Shown here: piece by piece, positions 12,601 to 21,640 of the stretch
Numbering within the stretch: the stretch's first letter is position 1
How the letters are laid out: every line of letters begins with the position of its first letter
Source: Closterium sp. NIES-65
Lineage: Eukaryota; Streptophyta; Zygnematophyceae; Desmidiales; Closteriaceae
Assembly: GCA_948144175.1 (NCBI GenBank)
Contig: CANXME010000227.1
Location: 1 to 64,000 of the forward strand
Length of the DNA: 64,000 nucleotides
Reading direction: 5' to 3'
Notes under the pieces: generated by a model
Told to the model about the DNA's origin: nothing
The model's database searches: none
Seen by the model: the letters and a program-made list of their open reading frames with translations, nothing else
Position numbers and translations under genes: made by a program

Positions 12601-14455
12601 AAAATTGCAAGAACAAGGGCCTAGCGAGTGCAAAATAGCAAGAGCAAGGGCCTAGCATGTGCAAAATAAAAAGAACAAGGGCCTAGCATGTGCAAAATTG
12701 CAAGAACAAGGGCCTAGCATGTGCAAAATAAAAAGAACAAGGGCATAGCGTGTGCAAAATAAAAAGAACAAGGGCATAGCGTGTGCAAAATAAAAAGAAC
12801 AAGGGCCTAGCGTGTGTAAAATAAAAAGAACAAGGGCCTAGCGTGTGCAAAATTGCAAGAACAAGGGCCTAGCGTGTGCAAAATTGCAAGAACAAGGGCC
12901 TAGCGAGTGCAAACTCGCAAGAGCAAGGGCCTAGCGTGTGGAAAGAAATCAAGAACAAGGGCCTAGCGTTCGCGAAGCTGCAAGAACAACGGCCTAGCGT
13001 GTGCAAAATGAAAAGAACAAGGGTCTAGGATGTGCAAATTTGCAAGAACAAGGGCCTAGCGTGTGCAAAATAAAAAGAACAAGGGCATAGCGAGTGCAAA
13101 ATAGCAAGGACAAGGGCCTAGCGTGTGCAAAATAGCAAGAACAAGGGCCTAGCGTGTGCAAAATAGCAAGAACAAGGGCCTACCATGTGCAAAATTGCAA
13201 GAACAAGGGCCTAACGTGTGCAAAATAAACAGAACTAAGGCATAGCGTGTGCAAAATAAAAAGAACAAGGGCCTAGCGTGTGCAAAATTGCAAGAACAAG
13301 GGCCTAGCGAGTGCAACATAGCAAGAGCAAGGGCCTAGCGTGTGCAAAATAAAAAGAACAAGGGCATAGCGTGTGCAAAATAGCAAGAACAAGGGCCTAG
13401 CGTGTGCAAAATAAAAAGAACAAGGGCCTAGCGTGTGCAAAATAAAAAGAACAAGGGCCTAGAGTTTGCAAAATTGCAAGAACAAGGGCCTTGCATGTGC
13501 AAAATTGCAAGAACAAGGGCTTAGCAAGTGCAAAATAGCAAAAGCAAGGGCCTAGCGTGTGCAAAAAATCAAGAACAAGCGCCTAGCGTTCGCGAAATAG
13601 CAAGAACAAGGGCCTAGCGTGTGCAAAATATAAAGAACAAGGGTCTAGCATGTGCACAATTGCAAGAACAAGGGCCTAGCGTGTGCAAAATAAAGAGAAC
13701 AAGGGCAAAGCGTTTGCAAAATAAAAAGAACAAGGGCCTAGCGTGTGCAAAATAAAAAGAACAAGGGCCTAGCGTGTGCAAAATTGCAAGAACAAGGGCC
13801 TAGCGTGTGCAAAATTGCAAGAACAAGGGCCTAGCGAGTGCAAAATTGCAAGAGCAAGGGCCTAGCGTGTGCAAAAAATCAAGAACAAGGGCCTAGCGTT
13901 TGCGAAATAGCAAGAGCAAGGGCCTAGCGTGTGCAAAATAAAAAGAACAAGGCTCTAGCATGTGCAAAATTGCAAGAACAAAGGCCTAGCGTGTGCAAAA
14001 TAAAAAGAACAAGGGCATAGCGTGTGCAAGATAGCAAGAACAAGGGCCTAGCTTGTGCAAAATAAAAAGAAGAAGGGCCTAGCGTATGCAAAATTGCAAG
14101 AACAAGGGCCTAGCGTGTGCAAAATTGCAAGAACAAGGGCCTAGCGAGTGCAAAATAGCAAGAGCAAGGGCCTAGCGTGTGCAAAAAATCAAGAACAAGG
14201 GCCTAGCGTTCGCGAAATAGCAAGAACAAGGGCCTAGCGTGTGCAAAATAAAAAGAACACGGGTCTAGCATGTGCAAAATTGCAAGAACAAGGGCCTAGC
14301 GTGTGCAAAATAAAAAGAACAAGGGCATAGCGTGTGCAAAATAGCAAGAACAACAGCCTAGCGTGTGCAAAATAAAAAGAGTAAGGCCTAGCGTGTGCAA
14401 AATAAAAAGAGCAAGGGCCTAGCGTATGCAAAATTGAAAAAACAAGGGCCTAACG
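678..14455. repeat. Satellite A, 31-bp tandem array (left block)
   Basis: About 440 head-to-tail copies of a 31-bp monomer of the type AAGGGCCTAGCGTGTGCAAA plus an AT-rich tail. Monomers differ mainly in the tail (ATAAAAAGAAC, ATTGCAAGAAC, ATAGCAAGAGC, AAATCAAGAAC) and in the middle (GCATGTGC, GCGAGTGC, GTTCGCGAA). The variants recur in a set order of about 10 to 11 monomers (310-341 bp), so the array has higher-order repeats. No gene is seen in this stretch. Because 31 is not a multiple of three, the short open frames found here are chance products of the repeat. Confidence 0.97.
7517..14325. repeat. 3,907-bp tandem duplication inside satellite A
   Basis: Rare variants recur at a fixed spacing of 3,907 bp. 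An ATAACAAGGG monomer is at 7524 and 11431, a TAAAAGTGTG monomer at 8621 and 12528, and a TGCAAACTCGC monomer at 9001 and 12908. Copy one runs from about 7517 to 11423. Copy two is incomplete and runs to about 14325, with the spacing shifting by one base near 12939. A third, partly collapsed copy begins near 14355 and continues past Copia-B into 21641-24097. Confidence 0.85.
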
Positions 14456-14585
14456 TGTGGAAACAAAGAACGAGGATGATGACTATGAATGAAGTGAGTA
14501 CAAATAGGAAACCCTAATTGGGTTGTACCCCCTATGGGATACCCCACTATAGCCTACAGAAACAAGTAAGCTATATGTTCTGACA
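14456..14585 (-). repeat. 3' LTR of Copia-B (130 bp)
   Basis: This is the downstream LTR in minus-strand sense, running TGTCAGAACATATAGC to TTTCCACA. It follows the polypurine tract at 14586-14600. At 130 bp it is short for a copia LTR. Confidence 0.95.
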
Positions 14586-14784
14586 CACCCCCATAGGCAA
14601 AGTGGGGGAGAACAAGGGGTCACAAGACCAGTCAAGCAAAGCAAAGCAAAGCTCAGGGTGGATTACAAAGTCACCACGCATTCCGAGCACAAGTTCAAAG
14701 GCCACAAGGCCAGTTCACATGCAAGATCATATATAGAGATATACAAGAGCAAGAGTATATATATATGTGAAGGTACAAGCAAGG
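14586..14784 (-). other. 3' UTR and polypurine tract of Copia-B
   Basis: This non-coding stretch lies between the end of gag-pol and the 3' LTR. The last bases before the LTR, in sense, read CTATGGGGGTG, a G-rich tract fit for plus-strand priming. The same tract precedes the 3' LTR of C, D, E and F. An AT-rich TATATA run lies near 14752-14766. Confidence 0.8.
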
Positions 14785-17700
14785 TCAAGAGGAGAGCAAG
14801 TGAGGCAAGACAGGCACAAGACCCAACTGCGTGCAGCAACGCTGATGATCACAAGGCGCAAGTGCCTTGGTGAAGACATCAGCAGTGTTGGCCTCAGAGG
14901 CCACGTACGCAAGTCGCAGCTGTCCACGCTGCTGTAGCTCACGAGCAAGAAAGTAGCGAAGAGCAATGTGCTTCGTTCTGTGCTCCAGTCGCTGCTCTCG
15001 ACACAAGGCCAGCATGGCCTTGTTGTCTACGTACAGGACTGGAGGAGAACGAGGCTGCTCTCCAAGGTCGGTCAGCAGGTAGGTGAGCCAGCGTAACTCC
15101 TGTGCAGCCATAGCCCCACCGTAGATCTCAGCCTCACAACTGGAGCCGAGAACAGAAGACGAGCGGGTAGCCCGCCACGAGACAGAGCCGGAACCAAGGC
15201 TGAAGGTGTAACCCTGAGACGACCGCTGCGTAGCCTGGTCGTCAGCCCAAGAAGCGTCTGCGTGCCCAGTGAGGACCACTGGACTGCGCCCTCCAAGCAC
15301 TAGTCCCATGCCCGACGTACTGCACAAGTAGCGCAACACCCTCTTCGCTGCAGCCATGTGCTCTGGTCGGTGTCTCCCAGGAGCAACAAAGCGTGCGAGA
15401 ATGCTAAGAGGGTATGCGAGGTCAGGTCGTGTGCAGGTCATCAGGTACATGAGGCAGCCAACAAGCTCTGCAAACGGGCCACTCGACTCTACGGACTCAT
15501 CCGAAGGCAGAGCTGAGAGCGAGTGGCGAGTAGGCAGAGGAGTGGCCTGAGGCGAGGAGTACGTGAAGCCGAAGCGCTGAAGGACCTGCTGCACCATGTG
15601 TGACTGAGTCAGGGTAATGGTGCGGCGTGCTCTGTCCCGGGTGATCTGCAAGCCAAGGTAGCTGCGCAGTTCACCCAGGTCAGTGCACGTGTGTCTCTTC
15701 TGCAGCTCGGACTTCACGTAGGCGAGTCCAGCAGTGTCAGCTGTGGCAAAGACCAAGTCGTCGACGTACACGAGGATGTAGAACGGCGGCAGAGAGGTGT
15801 CGGTGCGCAGAAACAGCGACGGGTCGGCAGTGGAAGGAGCAAACCCAAGTGCCGCGAGCGTAGTCCTCAGTGTGTCGTGCCACTCACGTGGCGCCTGGCG
15901 GAGACCGTAGACTGGACGCCGGAGACTCCACTGGGTACCAGGAGGGAAAGACCCAGTGAAGCCAGGTGGGCGACGCAGCCAGATCTCCTCGTGCAGGCTG
16001 CCCTGCAAGAAAGCTGTGCTGAAGTCGAGAGAGTGCAGCTCGTAGTCACGGTGAGCAGCAACGTGTAGCAGAACCCGAAGAGTGGTCATCTTCGGGGTGG
16101 GGGAGAAGGTCTGAAAGTAGTCAACCCCCTGCCGTTGACTGAAGCCACGAGCCACGTAACGCGCCTTGAAGACAGGCGGAGAACCCGGCGGCCGCTTCAC
16201 CCTGAAAATCCACATGCCACTGACGATGTTCGCCCCAGGAGGGGGAACAGCGTCAACGTAGGTGCCTGTGGACTTCCAGGAAGCCATCTCTGCATCCATA
16301 GCTGCCTGCCACTGAGAGGAGTAGGGACCCTCTATCGCCTCCGCGTAAGAACGCGGAGTCGGGATGTCTGGTGCATCCGGGTCTCCCTCAGGGGCTAGCA
16401 GTACAGACGCGAGACGAGGTGAAGCGGCGGCCAGACACTGGAACTCCTCCTGCCTGTCCTCAAGGACGTCCGTGCCAAGGGCACACTCACCCCCGACGGA
16501 CGGAGGACAGGCGGACTCAGACTCAGTGACAAGACGAGCAGCGTAGTCTAGACGACAGCGCGCAGCAAAGTCGACAAGCTCAGTGACAAGGGCAGACGCA
16601 GCAGACGACTCGAAGGAGGGGTCAGTGACAGCAGTAGCCAGGAGACGCGTGACAGTAGGACTGGCAGCACGAAGAGCGTCCGACTCCGGGTCGGCAAGAG
16701 CAGGAAGAGACGAAGCAGGAGGAGAAGGCAAAGGGGCACGCAGAGGAGCAGTGGACGGACGCAGTGACATCCGGTGCGTGCCAGGGACAGGAGGAGGACG
16801 CTGACGCGACCCGCGACCACTAGCGCGCTCAGTACGAACTGGCGACACAGGACGAGACGCAGGCTCACGACGCTCAGTAAGACCTCCAGTCGGACCAGCG
16901 TAGGGAGAAGGAGCAGGCAAAGGGGAGGCAGGCTGTAGCTGTGGCTGTGACCGGACAGGCTGCGGACCCTCTAAGGGAGGAGGAGGAGGTGTAAGACCAA
17001 GAACCTGCTGCAGGAGCGGAACGAAGTACGGTCGGGGCCGCGCGGCGACGCTAGAAACAGCAGGAACAGCACCAGCAGCCCTGGCAGGAGCACCCACTCC
17101 AGCAGCACCTCCAGCAGCACCACCGGAAGCTCCAGAACCTCCAGCCGCAGCACCAGGAGCACTGTCAGTAGGGCCGCCAACGGCAGGCTCAGCGCCAACA
17201 CCCTCAGCAGGACCAGCTCCAGGAGAACTCTCAGACTCAGCAGCTCCAGCACCCACAGTACGAGCGCCGGCGGGGCGCGCAGCAGCAGTACCCTCTGCAG
17301 TCGAAGAACCACCAGCACCAGCAGCACGCCTCCAGCGCCCGGCAAACCACTCACGCAGCTCCTGTGGGAAGAGTGGCTCCCGGCGAGACGAAGCACCCCC
17401 AGGCACAGCACCTCCAGGCTCAGCACCCCTAGACACAGCACCCCCAGGCACGGCACCCCCAGGCTCAGCACCCCCAGGCTCAGCACCCCCAGGCACAGCA
17501 CCCCCAGACTCGGCACCTCCAGGCTCAGCACCCCCAGGCACAGCACCCCCAGGCTCAGCACCCCCAGGCTCAGCACCCCCAGACTCGGCACCTCCAGGCT
17601 CAGCACCCCCAGACTCCGCACCCCCAGGCTCAGCTCCCGCAGCAGCACCAGAGTCACCAGTGACCTCGACAGGCTCGACCGCGTCTACCTGGGACACACC

Positions 17701-20700
17701 TGAAGGGGCAGGACCCTGAGGGGGGAGGGGGACTACTGGGGGGGGACCTGGTACCAAGAAGAGCGGGGGTGGGGGGAGGGACGGAGTGCGGTAGGGGAAG
17801 AGGCGGTAGTAGGGTACCGACTCGTCGAACGTGACGTCCTGGGAGGACATAACACGTCGAGAGGTGGGGTGGTAAAACTGCCACCCAGGGGCGTCGGGGG
17901 GGAACCCCAGGAAGACGCAGGGAGAAGCACGAGGGGACAGCTTGTCCGCAGACAGGTCGCGAACAAACGCCCGAGATCCCCAGACCCGGAACGCCGACGC
18001 ATCGCCAACCTTCCCCGTCCACAGCAGGGCTGGGGAGGTCTCCGGTCGAGAGACCCTGGGGTGGAGGTTGATCTGGTGCGCAGCGTACCTGACCGCAAAC
18101 GGCCACAGAAAATGGGGAGCAGCCGCATGCATCATGGACGTACGAGCGACGTCCATGACCATGCCAATGCGGCGCTCAGCAATCCCATTCTGCTGCGGTG
18201 AGTCCGGAAGCGTGAAGGTCTGACGGATGCCTCGCGCACGACAGTAGGCACTCAGGAGGCCAGAGGAGAACTCTCCGCCTCTGTCCGAGTGCAGACGCAA
18301 AACAGGGAAGTCAGAGCCAAAGCTCTTCCGAAGCTGGAGACGAGCTGCGCGGATCCAGTCGATCAACACCGCAGTGACCTCACCCTTGCTGCGCAAGGGG
18401 AAGACTGTGGTGTAACGCGAGTAGTCGTCAACCACCAGCAGGAAGTAGCGCTCCTGACCCTGTCCACGGACGCGGGCTGGGCCCCACACATCCATGTGAA
18501 GCGTTTGCAACGGGGCCTCTGTCGGAGGAAACTGGGAGGAGTGAGGGGCAGCACGCTGGCGCCCCTCGACACAGGGGACACAGGTGGGGCCAGGGCCCGG
18601 AGGGAGGGGAGGGAGAGACCGGGGAAGACCAGACACAAGGACTCGCGAGGCCATGCCTCTGAGCCGAAGCAGAGAGGGGTGGCCAAGGCGGTGGTGCCAG
18701 AGGAGGGTCTCGTGAGACAGACGACGGCACGAGCAGGGGGCAGACTCAGGACCAGACCTGGACGCTGCAGCAAACACCTGACCAGACGAAGTGACCCTAC
18801 CAGACTCAGCACCTGGAGGAGAAGCAGTGGTCAGAGTGTACAGGCTCGACCCTGGCCGACGTGTAAACGTAGCCAGGTGGCGACCTGTATCCGCCTCCGT
18901 GCAGTGGGTCACCCGCTAACGAGCAGGGGTGAACTGGTGGACACCCGCATCCTGGAGGTCAGCACCACTCACCAAGTTCGTCGAGAACGAGGGGAGGTAA
19001 AGACCAGTCAGGGTGCCAGAGGGGGCCGCCGGACACGGGAGGACAGTGGAGAAGCGAGACAGGACAGGCCCCCCAGAGGGGTCAGCCAGGGACACCGCAA
19101 CCGGCCGACTCAGCGGCGTGAGAGTGGTGCGGTCCCGAAAGAAGGAGCGAGACGCTCCAGAGTCAAGGGTGAAGGTGTGAGAGGCCGAAGCCGACACAGT
19201 ACCTGAGAGGGCAGACTCACCAGCACCTGAGAGCACAGATGCACTGGCACCTAGAGCAGCAGCCTCACTAGTACCTGACGCGGCAGTACCAATGCCCAGG
19301 TCGGGCGGGAAACACCGGTAACAGTCATCCTCATCACTACCAATCGCAGCATACATAGCAGAGAGAATAGCATCAAAATCAAGATCATAAATAGCTACAC
19401 CAGCCCTAGACAGCTCTCCCCAGCGGGGGATCTCAGCTGCCTCCGGAAACTGCTGACGCCAGGCGTCAGTCAGGCGGCCAAAGCAGCGGCGGGCAATGTG
19501 GGCGCCTCCACACCTCTCCCCTGCACGGTCACCGGTGCGGAGAACGTAGGGGCAAGGACCAAGCGCACCACCACGCTGACGCTGCGAGTACCACTCACGG
19601 AGCTGCTGAGGGGCGGGGACGGTGCGAGAGCGCTGCTGCTGCTGTGGCTGCTGCTGCGGCTGCTGCTGCTGCTGCTGCTGCTGGCGCTGACCACCCCCGG
19701 AGCTGCTCCGCTGGGACGAGCCACTCCGACCCCCGCCTCCATTGCCACCCCCGCCTCCACCGCCACCCCCGTCTCCACCTCCACCTCCCCCACCAGGACC
19801 GTCGCTCCCACCGCTCCCACCGCCTCCTCCGCTACCACCTCCGCCGCCACCTCCGCCTCCACCGCCGCCACCAGTACCTCCACTCCCGCCACCACCCCCA
19901 CCGCCACCCCCACTCCCCCCGCCACCCCCACCGCCTCCTCCACCGCCCCCTCTAGCTCCACCTGCTCCCTTGCCCCCCTTGCCCTTGCCAGCGCGGCGTC
20001 TGCCGCTGGGGGCAGACGCCGCGCCGACCGACTCAAAACCAGTGAGGTCGGCCGCAGCGGCAGAGGCGACAGAGGGCAGCAGGGGGGAAGGACCACACCC
20101 CTCAAAGATGGGGGTGCGAGGGTCACCCCGAGAGGCCCCTACAGCGACAATACTCTTCTCAGCCGCTAGCAGAGACTCCTCAAGGAGGTCGACAGTGAGA
20201 GTGGTGGGACAGACAGAGAGAAACTGGTCCCTAACGACACGAAGGGACTCAGGGAGACGGGTGACGAGAAAGTAGAGAGTGATGTACATGGGAGGAGGGT
20301 TCGCAGCGCGGAACTCAGCAAGAAGGGCAGCGCGGTAGCGGGTGTCACTAGCACGGAGGTGGGTAACGAGGTCAGCGACAGTGGGAAAGGAAGCGAGGTC
20401 AGGGAAGAGAAACGGTAGCATGAGGCGGCTAAGGGTAGCGGAGGAAGGGGAGGAGTAGCGTGCAACTACAGCGTCGTACAAGGCCTGAGCGGTCTTGCAC
20501 TGACTAAAGTGGGCACGCTCAGAGGAAGGGAGGTGGCGACGCACAGCAAGACGTGCAGCAGCATCGCGGGTCGCCCACTTGGAGCGAACGGCAGAGTCAG
20601 CATCAGCAGGTGGGGCAGGGACAGCGCCAGAGACAAAGTCAAAGAGAGAGACCTCATCTATCGCATCACACAGTAAGTACAGCTGCAGGTCTTCAATCCA

Positions 20701-20760
20701 GACGGCAAAGTCAATGGCCCTCCCCTCAGCGTCAAAGGTAAGAACATTGGGGGTGGCCAT
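14785..20760 (-). pseudogene. gag-pol region of Copia-B (fossil, about one break)
   Basis: Encodes a Ty1/copia gag-pol. In sense order: gag from the conserved start MATPNVLTFDAEG at 20760; a Gly-rich linker (about 19960-19730) and a Gln-rich run; a Cys/His finger (19483-19554); an aspartic protease site LDSGAS (about 19150-19170); the pre-integrase HH..CC region with HHRLGHP (about 18680-18700) and CVPC (about 18575); the integrase core with DVWGP, SDRGGEF and NGIAERR (about 18500-18170); a Gly-Ala-Glu-Pro repeat; reverse transcriptase (about 16400-15640, YVDDL near 15760); and RNase H with HADASWADD and EAEIYGG (15265-14830). The order integrase before reverse transcriptase defines copia. 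I chose the start because MATP(N/S)VL is shared by B, C, D and E. The frame stays open further upstream through the leader, but only as low-complexity repeat. Confidence 0.92.
17395..17650 (-). repeat. Coding 15-bp minisatellite in Copia-B (Gly-Gly-Ala-Glu-Pro type)
   Basis: A tandem 15-bp unit encodes pentapeptides such as GGAEP, GGAES and GGAVP, about 17 in a row, between integrase and reverse transcriptase. Copia-C, D and E carry the same kind of block with different lengths and unit order. The block looks like a flexible linker that changes by slippage. Confidence 0.85.
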
Positions 20761-20814
20761 GACAGCAGCTGAAAATCTCACCGGGCTGGGAGAGGCGGGT
20801 AGGTCAGCAGCAGA

Positions 20815-21400
20815 GGAACAGCAGAACGGCTCCGCAGGCGGCTCGGGCGGCGCGGGCGGCTCGGGCGGCACGGGCGGCTCGGCGGGGGCTCGGGCGGCAC
20901 GGGCGGCTCGGCGGCGGCTCGGGCGGCGGCTCGGCGGCGGCTCGGCGGCAGCTCGGCGGCGGCTCGGCGGCGGCTCGGCGGCGGCTCGGCGGCGGCTCAG
21001 GCGGCGGCGGCTGCTGCTGGGCGGATCGGCGGGGCCGCGTAGCAGAGGGCGGCGGGGCCGCGTAGCAGAGGGCTGCGGGGCCGCTACCGAAGAGAGCGGC
21101 GGGGCCGCGTAGCAGGGGGCGGCGGGGCCGCGTAGCAGAGGGCGGCGGGGCCGCGTAGCAGAGGGCGGCGGGGCCGTGATCGAAGGGCGGCGGGGCCGCG
21201 TAGCAGAGAGCGGCGGGGCCGCGTAGCAGAGGGCGGCGGGGCCGCGTGGCAAAGGGCGGCGGGGCCGCGATCGAAGGGCGGCGGGGCCGCGTAGAAGAGG
21301 GCGGCGGGGCCGCGTAGCAGAGGGCGGCGGGGCCGCGTAGCAGAGGGCGGCGGGGCCGCGAGGCAGAGGGCGGCGGGGCCGCGTGGGGAAGGGCGGCGCA
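20815..21400 (-). repeat. GC-rich minisatellite leader of Copia-B
   Basis: There are two sub-blocks. At 20820-21005, 9-18-bp units with GGCTCGGCGGC cores; at 21025-21400, units of about 20 bp of the GCGGGGCCGCGTAGCAGAGG type. Together they fill the space between the primer binding region and the gag start. Confidence 0.85.
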
Positions 21401-21432
21401 ACGGTCCGCTAGGGGCGACACGACGGGTCGCT

Positions 21433-21472
21433 AAAAAAAAAAACGCGCCTCGGGGCGCGGTTCGGTGGGCCC
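21433..21472 (-). promoter_or_regulatory. Leader hairpin with T-run and GGGCCCACC motif, Copia-B
   Basis: In sense, GGGCCCACC (21464-21472) is followed by the hairpin CGCGCC-CCGA-GGCGCG (21444-21459) and a run of 11 T (21433-21443). Matching structures stand in the leaders of A and D, so the form is conserved in the family. The role is unknown. GGGCCCAC fits the plant TCP factor consensus GGNCCCAC, and the hairpin plus T-run looks like a pause or stop signal. Confidence 0.6.
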
Positions 21473-21493
21473 TAGAAGCAGTCCCTTGGAGGG

Positions 21494-21510
21494 AACCTGC
21501 TCTGATTCCA
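21494..21510 (-). other. Primer binding site of Copia-B
   Basis: On the minus strand TGGAATCAGAGCAGGTT follows the 5' LTR directly. It differs by one base from TGGTATCAGAGC, the usual site for initiator tRNA-Met. Confidence 0.8.
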
Positions 21511-21640
21511 TGTGGAAACAAAGAACGAGGATGATGACTATGAACGAAGTGAGTACAAATAGGAAACCCTAATTGGGTTGTACCCCCTATATGATACCCC
21601 ACTATAGTCTACAGAAACAAGTAAGCTATATGTTCTGACA
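21511..21640 (-). repeat. 5' LTR of Copia-B (130 bp)
   Basis: This is the upstream LTR in minus-strand sense and differs from the 3' copy at four positions. The target duplication TAACG follows at 21641-21645. Confidence 0.95.

Larger units (their letters stand above)
14456..21640 (-). mobile_element. Copia-B: full-length Ty1/copia LTR retroelement in satellite A
   Basis: This 7,185-bp element on the minus strand has two 130-bp LTRs, a primer binding site, a minisatellite leader, a gag-pol unit and a polypurine tract. It is flanked by the 5-bp target duplication TAACG (14451-14455 and 21641-21645), and the satellite reads on smoothly across the site. The LTRs differ at 4 of 130 positions (about 3%), so it is older than Copia-C and Copia-D but still recent. 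The coding region is almost open and carries about one break. Copia-D is its closest relative here, with the same primer binding site type and very similar protein. Confidence 0.96.

Noticed and set aside
745-14431. Short open frames in satellite A with repeated HTLGPCSFYFAHARPL-like peptides
   Set aside because: They are translations of the 31-bp repeat with a 93-bp peptide period, shift with the array, and have no start context or conservation apart from the repeat.
15356-20275. Many antisense open frames across the copia bodies, such as Pro-rich or Thr/His-rich strings opposite the Gly-rich linker
   Set aside because: They are shadow frames of GC-rich coding sequence with low-complexity products, and the same shadows appear opposite each copia copy.
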